Notes under the pieces: generated by a model
Seen by the model: the letters and a program-made list of their open reading frames with translations, nothing else
The model's database searches: none
Told to the model about the DNA's origin: nothing
Translations under genes and position numbers: made by a program
Shown: piece by piece, positions 16,203 to 24,811 of the stretch
How positions within the stretch are numbered: position 1 is the stretch's first letter
Layout of the letters: each line of letters begins with the position of its first letter
Source: Kaistia soli DSM 19436
Lineage (GTDB): Bacteria > Pseudomonadota > Alphaproteobacteria > Rhizobiales > Kaistiaceae
Reading direction: 5' to 3'
Length of the DNA: 64,000 bases
Assembly (NCBI RefSeq): GCF_900129325.1
Contig: NZ_FQUP01000001.1
Coordinates: forward strand, 1,468,615 to 1,532,614

Positions 16203-17429
16203 ATGACCGAACCCTCTCTTGCCGGCGCTTCATTCCTGTCGGATCCGCTCGTTGTCGACGTGTTGCGCCTCCTTTCCGCCGATGGCGGCGAGGCACGCGT
16301 CATTGGCGGCGCCGTGCGTAACGAACTGATGGGCTATCCCGTCACCGGCGATATCGACATCGCGACGACGCTGCTGCCCGATGCGGTCATCGCTCGCGCC
16401 GACGCCGCCGGTCTGAGATCGGCACCGACCGGGGTCGAGCATGGCACCGTCACCTTGATCGGGCGCCACCGTGTCGTCGAGGTGACGACGCTGCGCGAGG
16501 ATATCGAGACGGATGGCCGTCACGCGGTCGTGCGCTTCGGCTCGGATTGGGCTGCAGATGCCGCCCGGCGCGATTTCACAATCAACGCGCTCTCGGTCGA
16601 CGCCGAAGGCCGCCTCTATGACACTGTCGGCGGGCTTGCAGACATCGCCGCTAGGCGGGTGCGCTTTATCGGTGCCGCGGACGAGCGCATCGCCGAGGAT
16701 CGCCTGCGCGTGTTGCGCTTCTTCCGTTTCCACGCCGCCTATGGCACCGGCGCTCCCGATGCCGAAGGCCTTTCGGCCGCGATCCGTGCGCGTCATGACC
16801 TTGGCGGGCTTTCCGCCGAGCGCATCGGCCAGGAAATGCGCAAGCTGGTCATGGCGCCCGGCGCGGCGACGACGCTACGGGTCATGCAGGAAGGCGGCAT
16901 CCTGCCGCTTGTTGCAGCAGGGGTGGGCGATCTCGGCGGCTTCGACCGTCTTGTCGTCGATGCCGCCGCGCCAGCCGACGCGAGCCTCCGTTTCGCAGTG
17001 CTGCTCGCCCGTGTGCAGGAGGATGTCGACCGCACCGTTCGTCGCTTCCGCCTCTCAAATCGCGAGCGCGACCGGATGACCGATGCCCTGGCAGAGGCGG
17101 AGGCGCTTCTCGCCGGTAGCACAGTCACGGATCGCGTCTCGGTCTATCGGCGCGGCCGCGAGGCCGTGCTCGGCGGGCTGACACTGCTCGCTGCCCGCAA
17201 CCGGCTGTCCGCGCACGAGATCGCCGCGCGTCGCGCCGCCATCGCGGCGTTCACGCCGCCAGCCTTCCCGCTCAGCGGTCGCGATGTCGTCGATCTCGGC
17301 GTCGGGCGAGGCCCGGCGGTCGGTGTCATTCTCCGCGATCTCGAGCGCTGGTGGCTGGCCGAGGATTTCCGCCCGGACGAGCCAGCGCTGCGGCGGCGCC
17401 TTCAGTCGATGATTGGCGCGCAGCAGTAG
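16203..17429 (+). CDS. cca: CCA tRNA nucleotidyltransferase
   Basis: A 408-residue class II tRNA nucleotidyltransferase / poly(A) polymerase family enzyme that builds or repairs the 3' CCA end of tRNA. The head domain motifs are all present: RVIGGAVRNELMG, the metal-binding D-x-D in TGDIDIATTLLPD, RRDFTINALSVD, and the ERIAEDRLRVLRFFRF segment after it. The C-terminal half is a helical neck and body without an HD domain, which is normal in alphaproteobacteria. It is the last gene of the DUF1285-Nudix-DUF6111-cca operon. Confidence 0.93.
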   Translation: MTEPSLAGASFLSDPLVVDVLRLLSADGGEARVIGGAVRNELMGYPVTGDIDIATTLLPDAVIARADAAGLRSAPTGVEHGTVTLIGRHRVVEVTTLREDIETDGRHAVVRFGSDWAADAARRDFTINALSVDAEGRLYDTVGGLADIAARRVRFIGAADERIAEDRLRVLRFFRFHAAYGTGAPDAEGLSAAIRARHDLGGLSAERIGQEMRKLVMAPGAATTLRVMQEGGILPLVAAGVGDLGGFDRLVVDAAAPADASLRFAVLLARVQEDVDRTVRRFRLSNRERDRMTDALAEAEALLAGSTVTDRVSVYRRGREAVLGGLTLLAARNRLSAHEIAARRAAIAAFTPPAFPLSGRDVVDLGVGRGPAVGVILRDLERWWLAEDFRPDEPALRRRLQSMIGAQQ

Positions 17430-17550
17430 CGGGTCCGGCCGCTCGGTTTCATCAGGCTGGTGGCCCGGCACCGACAGCGAAACGAGAGAGCGATCGCCGG
17501 GCTTCGGTCGGGCGATGCCGATTGGCTCCAAAGGCCGCGCGCCGGGCAAA

Positions 17551-17591
17551 GAAAAACGCCGCGGCTCGTCCCTTCAGGAGGAGCCGCGGCG
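17551..17591 (-). terminator. Terminator of the petABC operon
   Basis: An 11-bp perfect stem (CGCCGCGGCTC, 17557-17567, with its complement 17581-17591) and a 13-base loop. On the minus strand it is followed by TTTTTC, so it ends petC transcripts about 29 bases past the stop. On the plus strand it is followed by CTTTG and may also stop cca transcripts. Confidence 0.85.
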
Positions 17592-17619
17592 CTTTGAAAG
17601 CTAGTGGACGCGTGTCGCT

Positions 17620-18510
17620 TTAGTGGGCGACCTTCGACCAGATCTTCCTCTTCGTGTAGTAGAGCAGCCCGGCGAAGACGACCAGGAAGATGATGACCTG
17701 GAAGCCGGCGCGCTTGCGTGCGTCGAGATGCGGTTCGGCCGCCCACATCAGGAACGCGGACACGTCACGCGAATACTGGTCCACCGTCTGCGGCGTGCCA
17801 TCGGTATAGGTCACCTGGCCTTCCGACAGCGGCGGCGGCATGGCGATCGCGGGGCCGCTGAGGAAGTGCGGATTGTAGTGCAGGCCTGGCGGGATCTGCA
17901 GGCCGGCAGGCGGCTCCTTGTATCCCGTCAGCAGGCTGTGGATATAGTCCGGGCCGCCTTCTTCATACTGCGTGAACAGGTCGAGGACGAACCAGGGGAA
18001 GCCGCGCTCGACGGCGCGGGCCTTGGCCATCAGCGACAGGTCCGGCGGGGCCTTGCCATTGTTGGCAGCGGCTGCCGCCTGCGGATTGGGGAAGGGCGAG
18101 GGGAAGCGGTCTGAAAGCCGGCCGGGCCGCTCGAACATATCGCCCGCATCGTTCGGGCCGTCCTGCACCTGGTAGCTCGCCGCGACCGTGCGGGCCTGCG
18201 CCTCGGTGAAGCTCGGACCGCCCGGCTGCGCCAGGTTGCGGAAGGAGAGCAGATGCATCGAGTGACAGCTCGAGCAGACCTCCTTGTAGACCTGATAGCC
18301 GCGCTGCAGCTGCGCGGTATCGTAGCTTCCGAAGAGGCCGGCGAAGGACCAGGGCTCCAGCGTCGGCTTCAGGATCGGGAAATGCGTCGGCTGTGCGCTC
18401 TCGCCGCCTTCTTCGGATGCGATGGCCGCACCGGCGCCAAGCGCCGACACCGCGAGCATCACGCCAAGGCCGAGGCCAGCGAGCTTCGTGGACAAGGTTT
18501 TCATCGTCAT
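17620..18510 (-). CDS. petC: Cytochrome c1 of the bc1 complex
   Basis: A 296-residue cytochrome c1. After a signal peptide (residues about 5-31, ending IAS), the covalent heme motif C79-S-S-C-H83 appears, then the c1 signature PPDLSLMAKARA, the axial Met region HFLSGPAIAMPPPL and one C-terminal membrane anchor (FQVIIFLVVFAGLLYYTKRKIW). It takes electrons from the Rieske protein and passes them to soluble or membrane c-type cytochromes. ATG at 18510 has GGGACAGGAAA upstream; a second ATG is two codons later. It lies 22 bases after petB, as a separate gene rather than a b/c1 fusion as in Bradyrhizobium. Confidence 0.95.
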   Translation of the reverse strand: MTMKTLSTKLAGLGLGVMLAVSALGAGAAIASEEGGESAQPTHFPILKPTLEPWSFAGLFGSYDTAQLQRGYQVYKEVCSSCHSMHLLSFRNLAQPGGPSFTEAQARTVAASYQVQDGPNDAGDMFERPGRLSDRFPSPFPNPQAAAAANNGKAPPDLSLMAKARAVERGFPWFVLDLFTQYEEGGPDYIHSLLTGYKEPPAGLQIPPGLHYNPHFLSGPAIAMPPPLSEGQVTYTDGTPQTVDQYSRDVSAFLMWAAEPHLDARKRAGFQVIIFLVVFAGLLYYTKRKIWSKVAH

Positions 18511-18532
18511 CGATCCGTTTCCTGTCCCACGC

Positions 18533-19801
18533 TCACTTGGTCTGCGGCGCAGAGGGTGCACCGGCCGTAACAGCCGCCCCACCATGGCCGAGAACCGATT
18601 CCGTGATCGAGGCCGGCAGCGGCTTAGGCTTCTCGAAGAGGCCAAGCAGCGGCAGGATGATCAGGAAATGCGCGAAGTAATAGACCGTCAGAATGCGACC
18701 GGCGATCAGATAGCCACCTTCCGGAGGCATGGCGCCGATATAGCCGAGCCCGACCGCCACCACCGCCCAGATCCAGAAGAACTGGCGATAGAGCGGGCGG
18801 AAATTCGCCGAGCGGACCTTGGACGTATCGAGCCAGGGCACGACGAACAGGACGGCAATGGCGCCGAACATCGCGATGACGCCGGCCAGCTTGTCCGGGA
18901 TCGAGCGCAGGATCGCGTAGAACGGCAGGAAGTACCATTCGGGAACGATATGCGCCGGCGTGACGAGCGGGTTCGCCTCGATATAGTTATCCGCGTGGCC
19001 CATGTAGTTCGGCATGTAGAAGACGAAATAGCTGTAAACGATCAGGAATACGACGATGCCGAGAAGGTCCTTCACCGTGAAATACGGGTGGAAGGGCAGG
19101 GTGTCCTGCTTGTCCTTGACCGAAACGCCGGTCGGATTGTTCGAGCCGGGGATGTGCAGCGCCCAGATATGCAGCACCACGACGCCGGCGATCATGAACG
19201 GCAGCAGGTAATGCAGCGCGAAGAAGCGATTCAGCGTCGGGTTGTCGACCGAGAAGCCGCCCCAGAGCCAGGTGACGATCGAGCCGCCGACCAGCGGGAT
19301 GGCGCCGAAGAGATTGGTGATCACGGTCGCGCCCCAGAAGGACATCTGTCCCCAGGGAAGCACGTAGCCCATGAAGCCGGTCGCCATCATCAGCAGGAAG
19401 ATGATCATGCCGAGGATCCAAAGGACCTCGCGAGGCGACTTGTAGGAGCCGTAATAAAGGCCACGGAAGATGTGAATGTACACGGCGATGAAGAACATCG
19501 ACGCGCCATTGGCGTGCAGGTAGCGAAGCATCCAGCCGCTGTTCACATCGCGCATGATGCCTTCAACCGAATTGAAGGCCAGCGTGACATGGGCGGTGTA
19601 GTGCATCGCCAGCACGACGCCGGTGGCGATCTGGGCGACCAGCATGAAGGCGAGGATGCCGCCGAAGGTCCAGAAATAGTTCAGATTGCGCGGGTTTGGG
19701 AACACGATGAAGGACGAGTGCACCAGCCCGATGATGGGCAGGCGCGCCTCGAGCCACTTCAAGGCGGGGTGCTGCGGCTGATAGGTCGAAGGTCCGGACA
19801 T
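18533..19801 (-). CDS. petB: Cytochrome b of the bc1 complex
   Basis: A 422-residue cytochrome b, the membrane core of the quinol:cytochrome c oxidoreductase. Several membrane helices are evident. The characteristic segments are [25 protein letters not shown] (first heme-ligand helix), [27 protein letters not shown], the Qo-site PEWYF triad in [20 protein letters not shown], and paired His residues in both helices. It binds two b hemes and oxidises ubiquinol. It lies 18 bases after petA. The last 40 residues extend past the core with a hydrophobic helix and an alanine-rich tail. Confidence 0.95.
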   Translation of the reverse strand: MSGPSTYQPQHPALKWLEARLPIIGLVHSSFIVFPNPRNLNYFWTFGGILAFMLVAQIATGVVLAMHYTAHVTLAFNSVEGIMRDVNSGWMLRYLHANGASMFFIAVYIHIFRGLYYGSYKSPREVLWILGMIIFLLMMATGFMGYVLPWGQMSFWGATVITNLFGAIPLVGGSIVTWLWGGFSVDNPTLNRFFALHYLLPFMIAGVVVLHIWALHIPGSNNPTGVSVKDKQDTLPFHPYFTVKDLLGIVVFLIVYSYFVFYMPNYMGHADNYIEANPLVTPAHIVPEWYFLPFYAILRSIPDKLAGVIAMFGAIAVLFVVPWLDTSKVRSANFRPLYRQFFWIWAVVAVGLGYIGAMPPEGGYLIAGRILTVYYFAHFLIILPLLGLFEKPKPLPASITESVLGHGGAAVTAGAPSAPQTK

Positions 19802-19819
19802 GGTTGCGTGGTGCTCCCG

Positions 19820-20398
19820 TCAGCCGATCTTGATCTTGGTGTCGGTCATGAATGAATAGACCGGAATGGCCATGTTCTCGGGCGCCGGTCCTTTGCGGAT
19901 GCGTCCCGCGGTGTCGTAGACGGAGCCATGGCAAGGGCAGAACCAGCCATTGTATTCGCCTTCCTGGCCGAGCGGAATGCAGCCAAGATGGGTGCAGACA
20001 TTGACCATCACGAACCAGTTTTCCTTGCCCGTCGCGGCGCGATTGGCGTCGGTCGCGGGGGCGTCGTCGGGCAGGTTCGCATTGCGGGCGACCGGATCCT
20101 TGAGGTCCGAAAGCGGCGCGGCCTTGGCGTCGGCGATTTCCTTGGCGGTGCGGTTGCGCACCACGACCGGCTTGCCGCGCCACTTCACCGTGACCGACTC
20201 GCCTTCCTTCAGCGAGGAGATGTCGACTTCGGACGAGGCGAGCGCGAGCGCTGATGCGTCCGGGTTCATCTGGTTGATGAACGGCCAGACGGTCGCCGCC
20301 AGACCGACCGCCCCGACTGCGCCGGTCGCGATGTAGAGAAAGTCGCGTCGGGTCGGCTGTGCCGCAGCGCTGTGTGCCAAGATAAAATCCCCTCTCAT
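19820..20398 (-). CDS. petA: Rieske iron-sulfur protein of the bc1 complex
   Basis: A 192-residue Rieske protein. The 2Fe-2S ligand motifs C135-T-H-L-G-C140 and C154-P-C-H-G-S159 are intact. The N-terminus has a twin-arginine motif (TRRDFLYIATG, RR at 17-18) and one membrane helix (about 23-42), as expected for a Tat-inserted, N-terminally anchored subunit. I start at 20398; the frame runs 33 codons further upstream but a 192-residue chain is the normal size. It is the first gene of petABC, and the 216 bases in front of it carry the promoter and an inverted repeat at 20579-20596. Confidence 0.95.
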   Translation of the reverse strand: MRGDFILAHSAAAQPTRRDFLYIATGAVGAVGLAATVWPFINQMNPDASALALASSEVDISSLKEGESVTVKWRGKPVVVRNRTAKEIADAKAAPLSDLKDPVARNANLPDDAPATDANRAATGKENWFVMVNVCTHLGCIPLGQEGEYNGWFCPCHGSVYDTAGRIRKGPAPENMAIPVYSFMTDTKIKIG

Positions 20399-20578
20399 CC
20401 CTAAGGCCGCAGCCCGTTCCCCTTCGCCTTGCGGCCCCGGGCTTGGGCCGCAGGCGCGGCCGAACAGACACGGCCGGGGCGCGGTCAGCACGCCCATGAC
20501 ACGTGAAGCTGTTTAGCCATCGCCGGCCTTCAATGTCCAGAGACGGCAGCGGCGATGCGCACATTGTCGCGGCAGGAA

Positions 20579-20596
20579 TGCGGCAGTCATGCCGCA
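20579..20596. other. Inverted repeat between marR and petA
   Basis: A perfect 7-bp inverted repeat, TGCGGCA / TGCCGCA with a 4-base spacer, about 20 bases after the marR stop and about 180 bases before petA on the same strand. It could be a weak terminator for marR (no T run) or an operator in the petABC promoter region. A longer-range pair, CAATGT / ACATTG, lies at 20531-20566. Confidence 0.3.
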
Positions 20597-20614
20597 ATCG
20601 CGGCCACCACCGGT

Positions 20615-21118
20615 TCAGCCGCGCGCAAGCGTCGCGAAGCGGGCCAGCAGTTCGGCGAAGCGAGCAAGCTCGTCGTCGCTCCAGCCCGTGACATGACCGA
20701 GCAGCAGCGCGCGTTTCTGGCGCCGCGTCGCGGCGATGAGTTCAAGGCCTGCCGGCGTGAGTTCAAGGACGCTGCGCCGTCCATCGCCGGGCGAGGCGAG
20801 GCGCTGGACGAAACCGGCGCGGACGCATTCTGCGACGAGGCGACTCGCCTGCGACGGGTCGACGTCAAGCCGCGCCGCCACCGTGCCGATCGCGACGCCA
20901 CCCGGTTCGGATGCGTTCGATTCCGCGATGATGTCGACCACTTCGACGAGAGCCGGTTCGATCGCCAGGCCGAGTTCGTCGAGCACGCGTCGGCCGAGCG
21001 AGCGCCGCGCCATGGAGCGGCGCAGCTTGCCGAGCGCAGCATCGATCTCAGCCACAGCGGCGCTGCGGCTTGCCTCGCCGGCTTCGTCGACGTCGGCGGA
21101 TTTGTCAGGCGCGTTCAT
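20615..21118 (-). CDS. MarR-family transcriptional regulator
   Basis: A 167-residue MarR-type winged-helix repressor. The DNA-binding core reads VAIGTVAARLDVDPSQASRLVAECVRAGFVQRLASPGDGRRSVLELTPAG, which is the helix-turn-helix plus wing (DGRR) of the family. The N-terminal 30 residues are charged and not conserved. It is divergent from a small monooxygenase-like gene; two strong inverted repeats lie in the 121-base gap between them, which is the usual plan for a MarR protein that represses both itself and its neighbour. The ligand is unknown. Confidence 0.9.
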   Translation of the reverse strand: MNAPDKSADVDEAGEASRSAAVAEIDAALGKLRRSMARRSLGRRVLDELGLAIEPALVEVVDIIAESNASEPGGVAIGTVAARLDVDPSQASRLVAECVRAGFVQRLASPGDGRRSVLELTPAGLELIAATRRQKRALLLGHVTGWSDDELARFAELLARFATLARG

Positions 21119-21156
21119 CCTGTCGATCTAGCACGAAGTCCCACGCCTGCCATCGC

Positions 21157-21185
21157 TTGACGATATATATGATTGAGTCATATAC
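21157..21185 (+). promoter_or_regulatory. Promoter for the monooxygenase-like gene
   Basis: TTGACG at 21157-21162 and ATATAC at 21180-21185 are 17 bases apart, a good match to a sigma-70-type promoter pointing at the gene at 21240. The region is AT-rich against a GC-rich background. Both MarR-type inverted repeats cover or follow the -10 element. Confidence 0.55.
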
Positions 21186-21207
21186 ATGCGTGATGCACGC
21201 ATATATA
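21166..21207. promoter_or_regulatory. Probable MarR operators (two inverted repeats)
   Basis: Two inverted repeats stand side by side. The first is TATATGA, 5 bases, TCATATA (21166-21184), perfect over 7 bp. The second is ATGCGTG, 3 bases, CACGCAT (21186-21202), perfect over 7 bp and extendable to 12 bp with one mismatch (21181-21207). They overlap the promoter -10 element and lie between the divergent marR and monooxygenase-like genes, as MarR-family operators usually do. Confidence 0.65.
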
Positions 21208-21239
21208 TGGCGTGTTGTTCTCAAGTGATGGAGCCCGTC

Positions 21240-21581
21240 ATGTCCGATCTTGCGTCTGCTTCCTCGTCGCCCGTCTACCGGATCGCCTGTCTTGCCGTGC
21301 CAGAGGGTGCGCGCGCCGCTTTTCTCCAGCGCGCGGCCGAAGTGAAGCAACTGGTGCAGCAGCAACCGGGGCTCGTCTCCCAGCATGCCTATGAGCAGCA
21401 GGGCGGCCCTGGCCGATTCAACTATGTCACCATCGCCGCCTGGGCCGATCAGGCCGCGCTCGATGCTGCCGACACCGTGCTTGCCGCTGCCGCCGCGGCC
21501 GGCGGGGTCGATCGTGCGGCGTTCACTGCCGCCCACGGCATCACGACCGAGATCGGGACATTCCGGCCGGCGATGATCTAG
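21240..21581 (+). CDS. Small ABM-like (antibiotic biosynthesis monooxygenase) protein
   Basis: A 113-residue protein with a ferredoxin-like ABM fold pattern: a first strand (VYRIACLAVPEGARAAF), a helix (RAAEVKQLVQQQPGLVSQHAYEQ), then strands FNYVTIAAWADQAALDAA. Such proteins are heme- or quinol-acting monooxygenases or small binding proteins; which applies cannot be told here. The ATG at 21240 is preceded by GGAG 6 bases upstream; earlier in-frame ATGs lie inside the operator repeats and are less likely. It is divergent from the MarR gene and probably its target. Confidence 0.8.
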   Translation: MSDLASASSSPVYRIACLAVPEGARAAFLQRAAEVKQLVQQQPGLVSQHAYEQQGGPGRFNYVTIAAWADQAALDAADTVLAAAAAAGGVDRAAFTAAHGITTEIGTFRPAMI

Positions 21582-21584
21582 TCG

Positions 21585-21613
21585 ATGGCTCGCCGCGCGA
21601 GGCGGCGAGCCAT
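21585..21613. terminator. Hairpin between convergent genes
   Basis: A perfect 12-bp stem (ATGGCTCGCCGC, 21585-21596, with its complement 21602-21613) and a 5-base loop. It fills almost all of the 37-base gap between the ABM-like gene stop and the ABC exporter stop. No T run follows on either strand, so termination would depend on the strong GC-rich stem or on a factor. Confidence 0.55.
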
Positions 21614-21618
21614 CTGGT

Positions 21619-23448
21619 TCAAGCGGCGTCGAGGAAGCCGCCCGACTGGCGATGCCAGAGACTGGCATAGAGCCCACCCCTGCGGAGCAACTCGTCGTGG
21701 CTGCCGGTCTCGACGATCGCCCCCTTGTCGAGCACGATCAGCCGATCCATTGCGGCGATGGTCGACAGGCGGTGGGCGATCGCGATCACCGTCTTGCCGG
21801 CCATCAGGCGGAAGAAGCTCTCCTGGATGGCCGCTTCGACCTCGGAATCGAGCGCCGACGTCGCCTCGTCGAGGATCAGGATCGGCGCATCCTTGAGCAG
21901 GACGCGGGCGATCGCGATACGCTGACGCTGGCCGCCCGACAGCTTGACACCGCGTTCGCCGACATGCGCGTCGAGCCCGGTCCGGCCATGCGGGTCGGAG
22001 AGCCCAGCGATGAAGTCGAGCGCATGCGCCTGCCGCGCCGCCTCGATGATCGCAGCCTCCGTCGCATCCGGCTGCCCATAGCGGATGTTGTCGCGAACTG
22101 AGCGATGCAGCAGCGAGGTGTCCTGCGTCACGAGGCCGATCCGGCGGCGCAGGCTGTCCTGCGTCACCGCGCCGACATCCGCGCCGTCGATGCGGATCGC
22201 GCCGCTCTCGACGTCGTAGAAGCGCAGCAGCAGGTTGACGAGCGTCGACTTTCCCGCGCCGGACCGACCGACAAGGCCCACCTTCTCGCCCGGCGCGATC
22301 GTCATCGACAGGTCTTCGATGATCCCGCCCGTCTTGCCATAGTGGAAGTGGACGTTCTCGAAGCGGATCTCGCCCTTCTCGACGGCAAGATCCGGCGCTC
22401 CGGGCTTGTCGAGCAGCGCATAGGGCCGCGAGATCGTCTCGAGGCCTTCCTGCACTGTTCCCATCTGTTCGAAGATCGCGATCGAGACCCACATGATCCA
22501 GCCGGACATGTTGGTGATGCGGATGGCAAGACCCGAGGCGACCGCGATGGCGCCGAGCGTGATGCCGTCCCACGACCAGAGCCAGATCGCGAGCGCACCC
22601 GTGCCGACGACCAGCAAACCGTTGAGGCAGGAAACCGTGGCGTTCATCGCCGTAATCAGGCGCGTTTCGCTGCGGAAATGCGTCGTGTGATCGACCAGCG
22701 CCTCGCGGGCATAGTCGTCCTCGCGATCGGGATGGGCGAACAGCTTCACCGTCTGGACATTGGTGTAGCTGTCCACGATGCGCCCGGTCACGATCGACCG
22801 CATCTCCGACATGATTGTCGCGCGGTCGCGGATGCGCGGCACGAACAGAGCGAGCGTCGCGACGTAAGCGATGATCCACAGCGCCAGCGGCATGGCGAGC
22901 CGCCAGTCGACGTCCCAGAAGATGACCAGCGCAGAGCCCGCGAAGATCGTCACGAACCAGAGCGCATCGATCACCTGCGTCACCGATTCGCGCAGCGCCG
23001 GACCTGTCTGGACAATCTTCGAGGCGATGCGGCCCGCGAAATCGTTGGCAAAGAAGGTCACGGACTGCCGCATCACATAGTGGTGCGTCTGCCAGCGGAT
23101 CAGATTGGTGAAGGACGGCGCGATCGCCTGCTGGTTCAAGAGGTCATGGGTGATCTGGGCCAGCGGGCGGGCGACAAGGATGACGATGGCCATCCATATG
23201 AATGTCGTGCCGTAGTCGGCCAGCACCTGCTGCGGCGAGGTCGCCTTCAATAGATCGACGATCGAGCCGATATAGCGCAGCATCGCGATCTCGATCAGTG
23301 AGACCACGAGACCGATCGCCATCAGGGTGAGCAGGAACGGCCACACCTGCCGGCAATAGCGCCAATAAAAGGCGAGCAGCGTCGGCGGCGGCATGGATTC
23401 GTCATGCGGGCGAAACGGATCGATGAGTGTTTCAAATCTGCGGAACAT
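21619..23448 (-). CDS. ABC-type exporter (fused permease and ATPase), copy 1
   Basis: A 609-residue half-transporter with an N-terminal six-helix membrane domain (about residues 30-320) and a C-terminal nucleotide-binding domain. The ATPase motifs are Walker A GRSGAGKST, signature LSGGQRQRIAIAR and Walker B ILILDEATSALD, followed by the switch His in IAIAHRLST. It probably works as a homodimer to export lipid or a small hydrophobic molecule. The start MFRRFETLIDPF at 23448 matches the start of the second exporter in the window (37653), MLRYFERLIDPF, and the two are paralogues along their full length. The frame continues upstream but has no motif there. Confidence 0.92.
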   Translation of the reverse strand: MFRRFETLIDPFRPHDESMPPPTLLAFYWRYCRQVWPFLLTLMAIGLVVSLIEIAMLRYIGSIVDLLKATSPQQVLADYGTTFIWMAIVILVARPLAQITHDLLNQQAIAPSFTNLIRWQTHHYVMRQSVTFFANDFAGRIASKIVQTGPALRESVTQVIDALWFVTIFAGSALVIFWDVDWRLAMPLALWIIAYVATLALFVPRIRDRATIMSEMRSIVTGRIVDSYTNVQTVKLFAHPDREDDYAREALVDHTTHFRSETRLITAMNATVSCLNGLLVVGTGALAIWLWSWDGITLGAIAVASGLAIRITNMSGWIMWVSIAIFEQMGTVQEGLETISRPYALLDKPGAPDLAVEKGEIRFENVHFHYGKTGGIIEDLSMTIAPGEKVGLVGRSGAGKSTLVNLLLRFYDVESGAIRIDGADVGAVTQDSLRRRIGLVTQDTSLLHRSVRDNIRYGQPDATEAAIIEAARQAHALDFIAGLSDPHGRTGLDAHVGERGVKLSGGQRQRIAIARVLLKDAPILILDEATSALDSEVEAAIQESFFRLMAGKTVIAIAHRLSTIAAMDRLIVLDKGAIVETGSHDELLRRGGLYASLWHRQSGGFLDAA

Positions 23449-23864
23449 GATGGCGTCCGGAAAAGGCGCGGCCAGGGAACCAGGCGGAATCGGCCGAAGG
23501 AAACGACAAGGAGAGATGCTTCGACGCGGCGCGACATGCGCCGGCTCGAACCGGTCCTGGCGAGGGGAAGACACACACCCGCCGGCAGGGGCCCTAAAGG
23601 GACGCCAGGCGGCCGGGAGACATGGTCATCTTGGTCAGAGGGTCAGGCTAAAGCCTTGGCTCGAACACATCGCGGACCGGATGTTAGAAAAGACATTATC
23701 CATCCAGCCCTCCTGGTTCGTGCTCGCTGCGCGCTGATGTCGCGCATTCCTTGACGCGGCGGAGTTTCCGCCCGTCCTTGCCGCCGTGCAAGATGTCGCA
23801 GGTGAATTGGTTGTGCTGTTGCTCTTTGGCGACAGTCGCGCGCAGCACGGGGAATGACGCGCCT
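23449..23864. other. Intergenic region without a gene
   Basis: A 416-base gap between the divergent ABC exporter and SRPBCC genes. I find no convincing gene: the open frames through it are antisense continuations of neighbours and carry no domains. It should contain both promoters. A small GC-rich inverted repeat, GGCGGA-GTT-TCCGCC, is at 23758-23772; I cannot assign a role to it. Confidence 0.5.
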
Positions 23865-24341
23865 ATGACAAGCGATCGCGGCGATGCCGAAATCGACTAT
23901 GTGATCTACATCGCGGCGGCGCGGGAGCGAATCTGGGCGGCCCTGACGGATGCGGCTACAACGCCCATCTGGTTCTTCGGCCGCAGGATCGAGAGCGAAT
24001 GGAGAGCCGGTTCGGCCCTCTGCTATCGCATGCCTGATGGCGGGGTCGAGGCGCGCGGCCAGATCATCGAAATCGATCCGCCGCGGCTCGTCAGATATCG
24101 GCTGTCTCCGGAGCGGGCCGGGCCGGCTATGATATCGTCCGTGATCGCAGTCGAGATTGCGGAGTTCGGCGGAATGTGCCGGCTTGAGCTTCGGGAAGAG
24201 CATGCCGCGCCGGTGCCGGAACGGCGCATCGTAGCCGCGCGCCAGGTGTGGCCCGCCGTGCTTTCCAGCCTCAAGACGCTGCTGGAGACCGGTCGTCCGG
24301 CCGAAATCGATGTCGTCCGTCTGTTCGACGGAGAGGCGTGA
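23865..24341 (+). CDS. SRPBCC (START/AHSA1-like) domain protein
   Basis: A 158-residue protein of the SRPBCC superfamily (activator of HSP90 ATPase 1-like group). The beginning YVIYIAAARERIWAALTDAATTPIWFFGRRIESEWRAG is the standard first strand, helix and turn of that fold, and WPAVLSSLKTLLETGR is the closing helix. These proteins bind hydrophobic ligands in a deep pocket; the ligand is unknown. In many genomes this type sits next to an ArsR regulator, but none is beside it here. The ATG at 23865 has GGGGA about 11 bases upstream. Confidence 0.85.
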   Translation: MTSDRGDAEIDYVIYIAAARERIWAALTDAATTPIWFFGRRIESEWRAGSALCYRMPDGGVEARGQIIEIDPPRLVRYRLSPERAGPAMISSVIAVEIAEFGGMCRLELREEHAAPVPERRIVAARQVWPAVLSSLKTLLETGRPAEIDVVRLFDGEA

Positions 24342-24350
24342 CGGCGAGGC

Positions 24351-24650
24351 TCAGGTCTGCTCGGGAGTCGGCGGTGTCGCGACGACATGGCCGGCGGTAT
24401 GCAGCGCCAGCTTGGCCTCGAGTTCCGCGATGCGGGCGGCCAGCGCCTCGTTCTCGGTGCGCGCCTTCTGCGCCATCTCGCGGACGACGTCGAATTCCTC
24501 GCGCTTCACGAAATCCATCTCGGAGAAGAAGCGCTCGGCCTGATGGCGGACCACCGTTTCCGCTTCGCGCTTGACGCCCTGCGCGACGCCGGCTGCGTCT
24601 GTCATCAGCTTGGCGAATTCGTCGAACAGTCGGTTCGAGCCCTGGTCCAT
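24351..24650 (-). CDS. Accessory factor UbiK-family (BMFP) protein
   Basis: A 99-residue, largely helical protein of the membrane fusogenic / UbiK (YqiC) family. The family's opening region, RLFDEFAKLMTDAAGVAQGVKREAE, and the coiled-coil end, ENEALAARIAELEAKL, are both clear. In E. coli UbiK assists the ubiquinone biosynthesis complex; that role here is by analogy. The ATG at 24650 has a clear GGAGAG upstream. It is convergent with the SRPBCC gene and divergent from lgt. Confidence 0.85.
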   Translation of the reverse strand: MDQGSNRLFDEFAKLMTDAAGVAQGVKREAETVVRHQAERFFSEMDFVKREEFDVVREMAQKARTENEALAARIAELEAKLALHTAGHVVATPPTPEQT

Positions 24651-24811
24651 GGCAAACTCTCCGGCAGCGTTTCTATGCCCTTTACTATGGGCAGGCGGCG
24701 ATCGGCTCACAAGGGCCGGCAACGTCGCGGGGAAGGGTACTCGGTGCCGCCTCTTGACCGATCAGCGCGGATCGGCGCACCAATGCCGCGCCCGCACTGC
24801 CAAGGATGCCG

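Noticed and set aside
18422-19855. A 477-codon open frame on the plus strand across petB and petC.
   Set aside because: It lies opposite cytochrome b, which has all its functional motifs. Long antisense frames are expected in GC-rich DNA with few stops.
23758-23772. GGCGGA-GTT-TCCGCC in the exporter / SRPBCC gap.
   Set aside because: A 6-bp GC repeat is expected by chance in sequence of this composition.
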